This document shows, piece after piece, positions 43,222 through 51,862 of a stretch of 64,000 nt of DNA. The notes beneath the pieces were generated by a model. That model did no database searches. It was not told the DNA's origin and worked only from the letters and a program-made list of their open reading frames with translations. The position numbers were made by a program, and so were the translations under genes. The first letter of the stretch is position 1, and each line of letters opens with the position of its first letter. The DNA is taken from positions 42,739 through 106,738 of the forward strand of contig DXHU01000016.1 in NCBI GenBank assembly GCA_019113245.1, written 5' to 3'. Source of the stretch: Candidatus Ornithospirochaeta avicola (GTDB lineage Bacteria; Spirochaetota; Spirochaetia; Sphaerochaetales; Sphaerochaetaceae).

Positions 43222-44784
43222 TCAGATGAGGAGGTCTGAATAGGCTTTGAGAACCTCATCGCCTTCACAGCCTTTCAAGACTTTCTTTGCAAGCACTTTC
43301 CCCAGCTGGACTCCTTCTTGGTCAAATGAGTTGAGATTCCATACAAAGCCCTGGAACATCACCTTGTTCTCATAGTGGGAAAGAAGTGCGCCAAGGTTTT
43401 TGGCATTCAGCTTGCTTCCGTATATAAGCGAAGATGGTCTGTTGCCGTCAAACTCCTTGTTCGGATTCTCATCGCTCTTTCCAAGTGCGAATGCTACAAT
43501 CTGGGCAGCAAGGTTGGCATTCAGCTTTGTCTGGCTGAATGAGCCGTCTGTTATGATGTCCATCCCGTACTGCGGATTGCAGAAGCCGATGAACTGCAGA
43601 GGAACAATGTCAGTTCCCTGATGCAGAAGCTGATAGAAAGAGTGCTGACCATTTGTTCCCGGCTCTCCGAAAATCACGGGGCCTGTGACATAATCAACTT
43701 TTTTTCCGAACCTGTTCACATGCTTTCCGTTTGATTCCATGTCAAGCTGCTGAAGATGCGCAGGGAATCTTGAGAGAGCCTGAGAGTAGGGAAGGATTGC
43801 TGTTGCCGGATACTTCAACACATTCCTTAAGTAGACACCAAGGAGGGCATCAAGGAGTGCTCCGTTCTTCTTTATATCCTTATTAAGGGACAAAACATCC
43901 TCTTCATGTGCTCCTTCAAGGATCTCAGAGAATGTGTCATAGCCATAAGAGAGAGAGAGAACCACGCCGCCAACTGCGCTTGTAGATGAATAGCGTCCTC
44001 CGATGAAATCATCGATGAAGAATGAAGCTAAAAGGCTCTTGTCGCTTGCAAGCGGGCTTGTCTTGCTTGTAACTGCAACCATGTGCTTGTTTGGAACAAA
44101 GCCTTCAATTGGTGTTTCCTTAAGCTTTGCAAGCACCAGATCCCTGTTTGTGAGTGTCTCCTGTGTGGTGCCGCTCTTTGATACAAGAATAAACAGAGTG
44201 CGTTCTAGATCAAGGGACTTTATCACCTCAGCCGCATCGTCCGGGTCGACATTTGATATGAAATGGGCCTCCATCTTTCTCTCATAACCCTTGAGAGCAA
44301 GGTAGAGTGCTCTCGGGCCTAAATCAGATCCACCGATTCCAATCTGGCACACTGTGCTGAATGGCTTTCCTGTTGACCCCTTGATTTCTCCGCTGTGCAC
44401 CTTTTCTGAGAAATCCTTTATCTTTGCCTTTTCTTTGCTGTAGAAGGCTTCCTTGTCCTCTTCTCCATACATCACTTTCTCGCCAAGCACGTTTCCTCTT
44501 GTCAGGTGATGGAGCACGAGGCGCTTTTCCCCGGGATTCATCATCTTTCCCCTGAGGATTTCCTCGTATTTCTCTACAAGCTCTGCCTCATCAGCAAGAT
44601 CCTGCAGAATCCTGATTATCTCATCGTCTGCCGGGATTGAGGCCCAGTTGTATTTCAGGTCGCCTCCAAGCTTCACAGATGAAGAGCTGACTCTTTCCTT
44701 TGAAAGAAGCTTCTTCAAATCTTTTTTCTCTGCGCCCAGAAGCTTTTTATAGCTTTCCAGCTGGTCAAGATTGGTGTAATTCAA
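43222..44784 (-). CDS. pgi: glucose-6-phosphate isomerase
   Basis: 520 residues. It interconverts glucose 6-phosphate and fructose 6-phosphate. Seen are GIGGSDLGPRALYLAL, SKSGTTQETLTN, the catalytic Glu region FGEPGTNGQHSFYQLLHQG and the C-terminal active-site Lys region. The start is a TTG at 44784 behind GGAGG, directly abutting the argR stop, so it is probably translated from the argR transcript and may respond to arginine through ArgR. Confidence 0.95.
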   Translation of the reverse strand: MNYTNLDQLESYKKLLGAEKKDLKKLLSKERVSSSSVKLGGDLKYNWASIPADDEIIRILQDLADEAELVEKYEEILRGKMMNPGEKRLVLHHLTRGNVLGEKVMYGEEDKEAFYSKEKAKIKDFSEKVHSGEIKGSTGKPFSTVCQIGIGGSDLGPRALYLALKGYERKMEAHFISNVDPDDAAEVIKSLDLERTLFILVSKSGTTQETLTNRDLVLAKLKETPIEGFVPNKHMVAVTSKTSPLASDKSLLASFFIDDFIGGRYSSTSAVGGVVLSLSYGYDTFSEILEGAHEEDVLSLNKDIKKNGALLDALLGVYLRNVLKYPATAILPYSQALSRFPAHLQQLDMESNGKHVNRFGKKVDYVTGPVIFGEPGTNGQHSFYQLLHQGTDIVPLQFIGFCNPQYGMDIITDGSFSQTKLNANLAAQIVAFALGKSDENPNKEFDGNRPSSLIYGSKLNAKNLGALLSHYENKVMFQGFVWNLNSFDQEGVQLGKVLAKKVLKGCEGDEVLKAYSDLLI

Positions 44785-45252
44785 TTAATTTACCTCCGGT
44801 ATTCGTGTCTGGAAGCTCTCAAGCAGATCCTCTTTGGTCATTCCCTCTCTCAGGATGATGAAGATTGTGTCATCTCCTGCAATTGAGCCGAGAATTTCCG
44901 GGAGCGCAAGCACATCAAGGGCAAAGCAGACACTGTTGGCGTGCCCTGGTCTTGTCTTGATGACTCCGATGTTTGCCGAGAACTCGATAGAGATGATACC
45001 ACGTCTTACATCCTGAATATAGCTCTTTTCGCTCTCAGATATGAAATCGCTTTCAGGAAGGGAGTAATAGTAGCCTGACCAGCCGTCACTTATCTTGCCA
45101 ACCTTGAGCATCTTGAGATCTCTTGAAAGGGTTGCCTGCGTAACTTCAAAACCCTCTTCTTTCAAAAGCTCAAGAAGTGTGTCCTGACTGTCTATTCTGT
45201 TGTTCTTGATCAGGTCCTTTATTGTGCTGAGTCTGTTATGTCTCTCTTTCAC
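44785..45252 (-). CDS. argR: arginine repressor
   Basis: 155 residues. The N-terminal winged helix (TLLELLKEEGFEVTQATLSRDLKML) and the C-terminal oligomerisation/arginine-binding domain (IGVIKTRPGHANSVCFALD, GSIAGDDTIFII) are complete, with the GDDT arginine-contact motif. It binds ARG boxes when arginine is present. It starts with GTG behind AGGAGGAG and has ARG-box-like repeats directly upstream, implying autoregulation, with pgi directly downstream in the same transcript. Confidence 0.94.
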   Translation of the reverse strand: MKERHNRLSTIKDLIKNNRIDSQDTLLELLKEEGFEVTQATLSRDLKMLKVGKISDGWSGYYYSLPESDFISESEKSYIQDVRRGIISIEFSANIGVIKTRPGHANSVCFALDVLALPEILGSIAGDDTIFIILREGMTKEDLLESFQTRIPEVN

Positions 45253-45265
45253 GTCTCCTCCTGGT

Positions 45266-45294
45266 ATTGCATAAATATTGCATAATTATGCATT
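45266..45294. promoter_or_regulatory. ARG-box-like operator pair
   Basis: Direct TATTGCATAA copies at 45266 and 45277 plus the palindrome TGCATAATTATGCA at 45279-45292, between argR and the divergent membrane-protein gene. Likely ArgR sites. Confidence 0.6.
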
Positions 45295-45340
45295 GTAGTA
45301 GATAAAATGTAAATGCTCAAGCTGTGCCTTTTCTTTTCAG

Positions 45341-45369
45341 TTGGGCAATGTCTGCTTTTATGATAGAAT
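45341..45369 (+). promoter_or_regulatory. leaderless-type promoter of membrane-protein gene
   Basis: TTGGGC (45341-45346), 17 nt, TAGAAT (45364-45369), 8 nt before the ATG at 45378; no Shine-Dalgarno sequence. Confidence 0.5.
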
Positions 45370-45377
45370 CCTGAGTT

Positions 45378-46340
45378 ATGAGTATTGCCGCACAGATTAT
45401 CTCTTTGCTTTTTTTCGCTCTTGCATCTGTTTCTTACATTCTGTATCTGGTGCATGGTGCAAAGGCCCCTGAAAATGAAGTTATTAGAGAGAATAGGAAC
45501 ATAGATGCTGATGTGCTTTTAAAGAGCTATGTCTATAACGGGTCTCTCAAAGCATCAAGGGATATCCCTCTTATGCTGGAGAGCCTTGAAAAAGGCGGAT
45601 TCATCAGAATCGAGAAAAGAGGGGAGGAGACTCTTTTTGTCAAGGCAAGGGTGGCGGACAGAAACTGGCCTGATTACCTCATACTCTTCTATTCATACCT
45701 TTTTGCCTACGGGGACAGTGTTGCTGAAAAAAGCTTTTCAAGCGGTGTGTTCATAAAAGCCTTTTACAAGAAAGTATATCCAGCTCTCAAGAGATACTGT
45801 ACATTCAAGAAGCCTCTTTTAGATACTAAAAGCATAAGAAGAGCGGCAAATGCCAAGATTTTCATGCTTCCTCTTCTCATAATTTCTGTCCTAATGCTTT
45901 TCCTCACCTTCGGGACTGTGGATACAGGAGTGCTGGTTGCTCTTCTATCTCTTTCTTTGGGATGTTTCCTATCATTCAGATTCCTCAAAGGAAAGAAAGT
46001 GCTCTTTGCCACATTGCTTGCTCTGACAGCAGCTGTATCCCTTGCTCTTTTTATTTATTCATTTGTCCTCATGAAGGCAAATTTCATATATGCTTTAATA
46101 TATATGGCATTCTTTTCCCTTGATATCGTCCTGTACTTTGTTTATGGAGAAAAATGCATAAGAAGAAGCACTTATGGAGACGCTGTTCTTTCTCAGGTGC
46201 TTTACGAAAAAGATGGGGGAGAATGTTTTGACGGAAGTAGAAAATATGATGAAAGCTATGACAGGGTGGTCCGTATCATAAGCGAATACGACAGGCTGTA
46301 CGGCATGCTCAGCCAGGGCAAAGAGGAGAGAATCTGGTGA
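45378..46340 (+). CDS. membrane protein of unknown function
   Basis: 320 residues. One N-terminal membrane segment is followed by a soluble region (KSYVYNGSLKASRDIPLMLESLEKGGFIRIEKRG, like a winged helix), then four to five membrane segments and a soluble C-terminal tail. The arrangement recalls DUF2207-type membrane proteins, but identity is not certain. It overlaps the next gene by 4 nt (GTGA), forming an operon with the two lipid-kinase-like genes. Confidence 0.65.
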   Translation: MSIAAQIISLLFFALASVSYILYLVHGAKAPENEVIRENRNIDADVLLKSYVYNGSLKASRDIPLMLESLEKGGFIRIEKRGEETLFVKARVADRNWPDYLILFYSYLFAYGDSVAEKSFSSGVFIKAFYKKVYPALKRYCTFKKPLLDTKSIRRAANAKIFMLPLLIISVLMLFLTFGTVDTGVLVALLSLSLGCFLSFRFLKGKKVLFATLLALTAAVSLALFIYSFVLMKANFIYALIYMAFFSLDIVLYFVYGEKCIRRSTYGDAVLSQVLYEKDGGECFDGSRKYDESYDRVVRIISEYDRLYGMLSQGKEERIW

Positions 46341-46978
46341 ACAATCTTGTTGCTACGCTGATATCATTTGCATACATCATTCTTGTAATTGGGATTTCCT
46401 TTGTCCTTTATAAGAAGAAAGTCCTTTCTTCAGAATCAGTAAGGAAGATGATACATATTCTTGTGTCTTTTTGGGTGTTCATACTCGTGTACTGCTACTC
46501 CAGTCTTTACTGGGCGTTGCTTGGACCTGTCTCATTTATTTTCCTCAATGCTCTGGCAGTATATTCGGGTGTAGGAAAAGAGCTGGGGATGAATGACAGG
46601 AAAAGGGACAATGGCCTTATATACTATCCTTTTTCAGTAGCAGTCATGACTATTTTCATGTATAAGGATGTCCTTGCTCCGTCCTCTGTGGTTGCATCCA
46701 CGCTGATTATGGGGCTGGGGGACGGACTTGCGGCCCTTGTGGGCAAGAAAATCGGGAAGCACAAGATAAGCATTTTCTCATCAGTCAAGAGCCTTGAAGG
46801 ATCTGCGGTGATGGCTTTTATCGCATTCATCCTTCTTCTAGCCATCACAGAGCTCTCACTTCCTGCTATGATTTTAATATCGCTTGTTCTTGCAGCTGTT
46901 GAGGCTATCACTCCCCTTGGGCTCGACAATATAAGCGTGCCTCTTCTTTCAGCCCTTTTGATTGAGGTGTTCTCATGA
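46337..46978 (+). CDS. dolichol/phytol kinase-like (VTE5-type) CTP-dependent membrane kinase
   Basis: 213 residues, about six to seven membrane segments. LSSESVRKMIHILVSFWV near the N-terminus and the GLGDGLAALVGKKIGK...VKSLEGS block are the signature of the dolichol kinase / phytol kinase / CDP-DAG synthase-like family. It probably phosphorylates a polyprenol or phytol. GTG start overlapping the previous stop; its end overlaps the VTE6-like gene by 4 nt. Confidence 0.75.
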   Translation: MNNLVATLISFAYIILVIGISFVLYKKKVLSSESVRKMIHILVSFWVFILVYCYSSLYWALLGPVSFIFLNALAVYSGVGKELGMNDRKRDNGLIYYPFSVAVMTIFMYKDVLAPSSVVASTLIMGLGDGLAALVGKKIGKHKISIFSSVKSLEGSAVMAFIAFILLLAITELSLPAMILISLVLAAVEAITPLGLDNISVPLLSALLIEVFS

Positions 46979-47796
46979 GATATCTGGACAATCTCTTTCT
47001 CTCCCTTCCTATATATTTAAGGCTTGTCATAATTGCCCTTGTCATGGCCTTGATTGCTATTTTTGCCATCCGCAGAAAACAGCTTACAGGAGGGGGAACA
47101 TTTGCTGCCGTGGTTATCGGAACTCTTATTTTCTACATTGGGTGTGTCTCAGCTCTTGTCCAGATGCTGTTCTTTTTTTTCTCAGCAGCCCTTATCTCGA
47201 AGATCATCAAGGAGAACAAAGCGGCAAGGGGCATACAGAAAAAGGGCTCAAGAAGGGATGCTGTGCAGGTTCTTGCAAATTCTCTTCCATCCCTTGTAGG
47301 TCTGGCTGTCTTCTATTTCTCACCGCTGAAAAGCGAGGGGCTTGTGATGTTCTCTGCGTCCATTGCCGAGGCTGTCAGCGACACGTGGAGCGGTGAGATA
47401 GGAGTGCTTTCAAAAAATGATCCTGTTTCGATAATAACAGGCACAAGGGTTCCCAAAGGGCTTTCTGGGGGAGTGTCCGCACTTGGCTGCATCGCGGCCC
47501 TTGTCGCATCCTTCATCGTGGGCCTTTTGAATATTGCAAGCTACAGAGCAAGCCTCTTTTTCCTTTCTGTGATAACAGTATCGGGGACACTGGGGTCCCT
47601 TCTTGATTCCGTTTTAGGAGCGACTGTCCAGGTGCACTACAGGAAAAAGGACGGATCTCTGACTGAAAAAGAGTATACGGACGGTGAGAAAAACGAAAGG
47701 GCACGCGGCATTCCTTTTGTCACCAATGACACTGTGAATCTTCTTTCTGGGCTTTTTTCATCCTTTTTTGCTTTCACGCTCTGCTGCCTGTTCTAA
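46975..47796 (+). CDS. DUF92 (VTE6-type phytyl-phosphate kinase-like) membrane protein
   Basis: 273 residues, about six to seven membrane segments. LTGGGTFAAVVIGTLIF, SIAEAVSDTWSGEIG and VPKGLSGGVSALG match the DUF92/TIGR00297 family, whose plant member VTE6 phosphorylates phytyl phosphate to the diphosphate. Translationally coupled to the VTE5-like gene, so the two could act in sequence on one isoprenoid alcohol. The actual substrate is unknown. Confidence 0.78.
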   Translation: MRYLDNLFLSLPIYLRLVIIALVMALIAIFAIRRKQLTGGGTFAAVVIGTLIFYIGCVSALVQMLFFFFSAALISKIIKENKAARGIQKKGSRRDAVQVLANSLPSLVGLAVFYFSPLKSEGLVMFSASIAEAVSDTWSGEIGVLSKNDPVSIITGTRVPKGLSGGVSALGCIAALVASFIVGLLNIASYRASLFFLSVITVSGTLGSLLDSVLGATVQVHYRKKDGSLTEKEYTDGEKNERARGIPFVTNDTVNLLSGLFSSFFAFTLCCLF

Positions 47797-47874
47797 TTTT
47801 CTCTTTCTTTACATATTGCCAATTTGTATTTTTATGTATATTTTTTCTTTTAGAATTATCTGGAGGCGAATTAA

Positions 47875-49503
47875 ATGGCAAAACAGCTTGAATTCAATGA
47901 AGAGGCAAGGAAATCCCTGGTAAACGGAGTGGAGAAGATTTCCAGAGCCGTAATGACTACACTTGGTCCAAAGGGAAGACTTGTTCTTCTTGACAAGAAA
48001 TATGGCGCACCTACTGTTACAAAGGACGGAGTTTCCGTTGCACGCGAAATTGAGCTAGAAGATCCGTTTGAGAATATGGGTGCACAGCTTCTTAAGGAAG
48101 TTGCCACAAAGACAAATGATGTTGCCGGAGACGGAACAACAACAGCAACAGTTCTTGCATGGTCCATCACCAAAGAAGGAATGAAGAGTGTTGCAGCCGG
48201 TGTCAATCCGATGGGTATCAAGAGAGGAATTGACAGCGCAGTAAAGGATGCAGTCGAGTGCATCAAGAAAGAAGCAAAGATGGTGCAGAATAAGGAAGAG
48301 ATTGCATCTGTTGCATCTATTTCCGCAAACAATGACAGAACAATCGGAGACGAGATTGCAAACGCAATGGACAAGGTCGGAAAGGACGGAGTCATCACTG
48401 TCGAAGAGAGCAAGACAATCGAGACAACTGTGGACTTTGTTGAAGGAATGCAGTTTGACCGCGGATATCTTTCTCCGTATTTCTGCAACAACAAGGATAC
48501 AATGGTATCTGTTCTCGACAATCCTTACATCCTTATTTATGACAAGAAGATATCGAATATGAAGGATCTCCTTCCTATTCTTGAGAAAGTGGTTCAGACA
48601 AACAAGCCGCTCCTCATCATCGCAGAGGATGTTGACGGAGAGGCACTTCCGACTCTCGTTGTAAACGCAGTGCGCGGTGCACTCAACGTTGTTGCTGTAA
48701 AGGCTCCTGGATTCGGAGACAGAAGAAAGGCAATGCTTGAGGATATTGCAGTGCTCACAGGCGGTCAGGTGATCACAGAGGAGCTTGGCTACAAGCTTGA
48801 GACTGCTGACCTTCCTATGCTTGGAAGAGCTGCAAGCGTCAAGGTTGAGAAAGAGAACACAACAATCATCAACGGTGCAGGAAGTGCTGATGCAATCCGC
48901 GAGCGCATTGCACAGATTAAGGCTCAGATTGAGAGCTGCACAAGCGACTACGACAGGGAAAAGCTTCAGGAAAGACTTGCAAAGCTTGCTGGAGGAGTTG
49001 CTGTTGTCAATGTAGGAGCTGCAACAGAAGTAGAGCTTAAGGAGAAGAAGCACAGAGTCGAGGATGCTCTTTCTGCTACAAGAGCAGCAATTGAAGAAGG
49101 TGTTATCCCAGGAGGCGGTGTTGCCCTCGTTCAGGCCGTAAAGGAGCTTGAGAAGAAGGATCTCTCTGCTTTCTCAGAAGAAGAGAAGGTAGGTTACAGG
49201 ATTGTAAAGCGTGCTCTTGAGGAGCCTATCCGCCAGATTGCTGAGAATGCTGGTATCGATGGATCGATTGTTGCTGAAAAGTGCAAGAATGAGAAAGTCG
49301 GTGTAGGCTTTGATGCAAACAAGATGGAATGGGTCAACATGGTTGATGCAGGAATCATCGACCCAGTGAAGGTCACAAGATCTGCACTTCAGAATGCTGC
49401 AAGCATTGCTTCTCTCATTCTTACAACAGAATGTGCAGTTACTGACATTCCTTCAAAGGAACCTGCCGCACCTGCAGCCGGCGGCATGAACGGCATGATG
49501 TGA
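47875..49503 (+). CDS. groEL: chaperonin GroEL
   Basis: 542 residues ending in the typical GGM-rich tail (AAGGMNGMM). ATP-binding TTLGPKGR and [11 protein letters not shown], the apical domain and GGGVALVQA are present in order. It folds proteins in the cytoplasm with GroES, which is not encoded next to it here. GGAGG precedes the ATG. No CIRCE element (TTAGCACTC-type repeat) was seen upstream; TTGCCA-17-TATTTT is a possible promoter. Confidence 0.98.
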   Translation: MAKQLEFNEEARKSLVNGVEKISRAVMTTLGPKGRLVLLDKKYGAPTVTKDGVSVAREIELEDPFENMGAQLLKEVATKTNDVAGDGTTTATVLAWSITKEGMKSVAAGVNPMGIKRGIDSAVKDAVECIKKEAKMVQNKEEIASVASISANNDRTIGDEIANAMDKVGKDGVITVEESKTIETTVDFVEGMQFDRGYLSPYFCNNKDTMVSVLDNPYILIYDKKISNMKDLLPILEKVVQTNKPLLIIAEDVDGEALPTLVVNAVRGALNVVAVKAPGFGDRRKAMLEDIAVLTGGQVITEELGYKLETADLPMLGRAASVKVEKENTTIINGAGSADAIRERIAQIKAQIESCTSDYDREKLQERLAKLAGGVAVVNVGAATEVELKEKKHRVEDALSATRAAIEEGVIPGGGVALVQAVKELEKKDLSAFSEEEKVGYRIVKRALEEPIRQIAENAGIDGSIVAEKCKNEKVGVGFDANKMEWVNMVDAGIIDPVKVTRSALQNAASIASLILTTECAVTDIPSKEPAAPAAGGMNGMM

Positions 49504-49520
49504 AAATAAAGCACATCAGC

Positions 49521-49553
49521 AAGAGGGCCTCTTGTAAAAGTGGCCCTTTTCTT
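49521..49553 (+). terminator. intrinsic terminator after groEL
   Basis: AGGGCC / GGCCCT stem (extendable by three pairs) with a 12-nt loop, followed by TTTTCTT. Confidence 0.8.
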
Positions 49554-49624
49554 ATGCCGCTTTTCCTTGACCGGCATTAATTCTTTATGTTACTTTTGTT
49601 TCAGAACACTTTAAGAGGTAAAAA

Positions 49625-50059
49625 ATGAATCAGATTATGTTGATGGCATCTGATCCCAATACAAGCGGATCTCTCATGACAACAATTTTGACTTTTGTAA
49701 TTATCATTCTCATTTTCTATTTCCTTATCATCAGACCGCAGAAGAAAAAGGACAAGGAAGCAAAGATGATGATCGAGGCCATGAAGAAGGGTGACAGGGT
49801 TGTCACAATCGGCGGTATTCATGGAACAGTTGTCACAGTAAAGGAACAGACAGTAGTGATCAAGGTTGATGACTCTGCAAGAATCGAGTTCAGTAAGTCA
49901 GCCATATCTTCAGTAACAAGCAAGGACAAGGGAAGTGTCAAGAAGGATGCTCCAAAGCCGGAACTCAAGATGGAGAATGCTGAAGAGAAGAAAGAAGAGG
50001 CAAAGACTGAAGAGAAAAAAGAGGTTGAGAGCCAGGAAAAGAAGGAAGAGAACAAGTAA
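49625..50059 (+). CDS. yajC: preprotein translocase subunit YajC
   Basis: 144 residues. A short N-terminus, one membrane segment (ILTFVIIILIFYFLIIRP, about 21-38), the conserved MKKGDRVVTIGGIHGTV domain and an unusually long Lys/Glu-rich tail rich in EEKK. It associates with SecDF at the inner membrane; secDF is not in the window. AAGAGG lies upstream. The gene ends in the left copy of the 56-bp repeat, which contains its terminator. Confidence 0.93.
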   Translation: MNQIMLMASDPNTSGSLMTTILTFVIIILIFYFLIIRPQKKKDKEAKMMIEAMKKGDRVVTIGGIHGTVVTVKEQTVVIKVDDSARIEFSKSAISSVTSKDKGSVKKDAPKPELKMENAEEKKEEAKTEEKKEVESQEKKEENK

Positions 50060-50073
50060 TTGTTTTCCTGTCT

Positions 50074-50129
50074 TTTTTTGCCAAGGAGAGCACCGGCTCT
50101 CCTTTTTTTGTCTCTCTTGGTCTATAATC
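50074..50129. repeat. left copy of perfect 56-bp direct repeat
   Basis: Identical to 51799-51854. It contains a terminator hairpin and a TATAAT box. In this copy the TATAAT faces non-coding sequence rather than a gene. Confidence 0.95.
50083..50109 (+). terminator. yajC terminator (inside left repeat copy)
   Basis: AAGGAGAGC / GCTCTCCTT 9-bp stem with a 4-nt loop and a run of seven T. Confidence 0.9.
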
Positions 50130-50171
50130 CTCTTTTTCCGAAGCAAAAATTCGCAAATAATGAGATAAAAT

Positions 50172-50235
50172 AAGGTACTACAAATATTTATATAAATCAT
50201 CCTTGGTTAGAAATACCTGGCAATTGTAGTACCTT
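50172..50235. repeat. 12-bp inverted repeat in the inserted segment
   Basis: AAGGTACTACAA (50172-50183) and TTGTAGTACCTT (50224-50235), perfect arms 40 bp apart. Could be a terminal repeat of a small element or an RNA hairpin read from the orphan TATAAT of the left repeat. From 50236 to 50465 no gene is seen. Confidence 0.6.
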
Positions 50236-50465
50236 GCAATTAGAAGAACCTGAATTCATGGGACTGAAGTGAGTGCGATGGTGCTAGATAGATGCTAGGG
50301 CGGATTACATTGAGCCGAAACCGGTTTAAACGGGGCTATTCTTTTGACACAGTGAGAATATGAGCAAAAGCGCAAGTCTTTTTTCATGAGGGTCTGAGAA
50401 TGAAAAATATCGCTTTCTTCTAAAGGTGATGAGCTGAGAAAGCTTCATGTTCTGAAGAACTTCTG

Positions 50466-51662
50466 TTAAAGATAGGTCAATGGATTTGAAAGCAGAAAGT
50501 CCTCCAAAGGGATTGTCATTGAACCCGTATCGGCTTTTGCTGATATGGTAAACATCTTGCTGTCCGGGTATCTTTTCATGAAGACATCTTGGCCTCTTCC
50601 ATGACTTATGTTACCGCTTTTCACCTCGAAAGCTACTGTGGAATACTCATTGTACAGTACGAAATCCACCTCATCCTGCTTCTCCCTCCAGTAGCCGAGG
50701 CTGACATCCTGCCCTGTCACTGAGTTCATGATATGTGTTCCTACTGCAGATTCCACGAGACGTCCCCAGAACGTATTATCCTCCTTCGCCTTTGTGAAAT
50801 CCATAGGATGCCTTGACGATATTAGAGCATTGTTGAAGACCTGAAGCTTCGGGCTGGAAGCGCGCTTCCGGACCTCGCTTCCCGAATATTTCTGCAACCC
50901 TGCAAGAAGGCCGCTCTGCCTGAGTAGGTCAAGATAGTGTGCCAAAGTCGTCGTGTTCCCCGCATCTGACAGCTGTCCGAGCATGTGCTCGAATGGCATG
51001 ATCTGCCCGGAATAATATGACCCCAGTTCCATTAGCTGCCTTAGCAATGCTGGCTTCTGAATTGGCGTGAGCATGAGTATGTCATTTGTCAGGCTTGGCT
51101 CCATAATCGAATCGCGTATGTATGCCTTCCAGCGCTTTTCATCTTCTATCAGGTCAGCAGGTCCTGGATACGATCCAAAGTATACGAATTCTTCAAGTGA
51201 AAAGCCGAACACTTTCTTCATCTCGCCATAGGACCAATGGGGGACGGGAATCAGTTCAAATCTTCCCTGAAGCGATTCAGAGAGTCCATTCATCAAAAGG
51301 AGCCTTGATGAGCCGGACAGGATGACTTTCACGTTTGCTCCTGTCTTCTTGTCTTCGTCCCACAGCTTCTTCACACTCTCGCTCCAGTTGGGAATTTTCT
51401 GTATCTCATCAACCACGACCAGCACTTCACCATGCTGTCTTGCAAGAACTCTGGCCCTGTCCCATATGCCCTTCAGCCAAGCATCTTTCGAGACTGTGAT
51501 GTCATCAGCGCTTTCAGAAACATATGGAATCTCCAATGTTGAAAGTACATCGGCAATAATTGTACTTTTACCAACCTGCCTTGGGCCTGTGAGAACCTGT
51601 ATGAAATGCCTTTTTTCTCTGAGCCGGCTCCTGAGCATCTCTGTATACCTGATCCTTTCCAT
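50466..51662 (-). CDS. AAA ATPase with DUF4143 domain
   Basis: 398 residues. The N-terminal AAA_14 domain has Walker A TGPRQVGKST (about 24-33), Walker B VLVVVDEIQKIPNW and the sensor region VILSGSSRLLL. The C-terminal DUF4143 nuclease-like domain includes GRLVESAVGTHI and YWREKQDEVDFVL...AFEVKSG, a PD-(D/E)XK-like core. Such proteins are common accessory genes of unknown role, often in mobile or defence-like settings. AGGAG precedes the ATG. A perfect 20-bp palindrome lies just upstream. It is the only gene between the 56-bp repeats and is opposite in strand to its neighbours. Confidence 0.88.
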   Translation of the reverse strand: MERIRYTEMLRSRLREKRHFIQVLTGPRQVGKSTIIADVLSTLEIPYVSESADDITVSKDAWLKGIWDRARVLARQHGEVLVVVDEIQKIPNWSESVKKLWDEDKKTGANVKVILSGSSRLLLMNGLSESLQGRFELIPVPHWSYGEMKKVFGFSLEEFVYFGSYPGPADLIEDEKRWKAYIRDSIMEPSLTNDILMLTPIQKPALLRQLMELGSYYSGQIMPFEHMLGQLSDAGNTTTLAHYLDLLRQSGLLAGLQKYSGSEVRKRASSPKLQVFNNALISSRHPMDFTKAKEDNTFWGRLVESAVGTHIMNSVTGQDVSLGYWREKQDEVDFVLYNEYSTVAFEVKSGNISHGRGQDVFMKRYPDSKMFTISAKADTGSMTIPLEDFLLSNPLTYL

Positions 51663-51690
51663 ACGGTCTCCTGTTTATTTATCTCTGTGC

Positions 51691-51710
51691 ATTGAGATAA
51701 TTATCTCAAT
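51691..51710. promoter_or_regulatory. perfect 20-bp palindrome upstream of ATPase gene
   Basis: ATTGAGATAATTATCTCAAT, about 30 bp before the ATPase start, with a further TTGAG half-site at 51713. Likely an operator. Confidence 0.6.
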
Positions 51711-51798
51711 ATGTTGAGTAAATTATGACATAATCCGATGAATCCTTCAACTGTTGTCCTGGTGGGAAGAGAAGAAAGAAAATAACTGTTTTTCACAC

Positions 51799-51854
51799 TT
51801 TTTTGCCAAGGAGAGCACCGGCTCTCCTTTTTTTGTCTCTCTTGGTCTATAATC
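51799..51854. repeat. right copy of perfect 56-bp direct repeat
   Basis: Same as 50074-50129. Here the TATAAT (51848-51853) lies 9 nt before the ispH ATG, which looks like the original promoter context. The copy also carries the terminator hairpin at 51808-51834. Confidence 0.95.
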
Positions 51855-51862
51855 TGTCTGTT

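Larger units (their letters stand above)
50130..51798. mobile_element. inserted segment between 56-bp direct repeats
   Basis: About 1.67 kb holding one ATPase gene and a 336-bp non-coding stretch, flanked by identical 56-bp repeats that separate yajC from the ispH start region. No transposase or integrase is visible, so either a non-autonomous insertion or a remnant. Sequence just before the right copy (51764-51798) resembles the yajC 3' end, so the duplication is longer than 56 bp but diverged outside the core. Confidence 0.5.

Noticed and set aside
47797..47874. CIRCE heat-shock element before groEL
   Set aside because: No TTAGCACTC-type inverted repeat is present.
48055..49053. 332-codon Cys-rich frame opposite groEL
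   Set aside because: It mirrors the codon bias of groEL, has no ribosome site and no recognisable domain; a shadow frame. The same applies to long frames opposite PFOR, dnaE and the hydrogenases.
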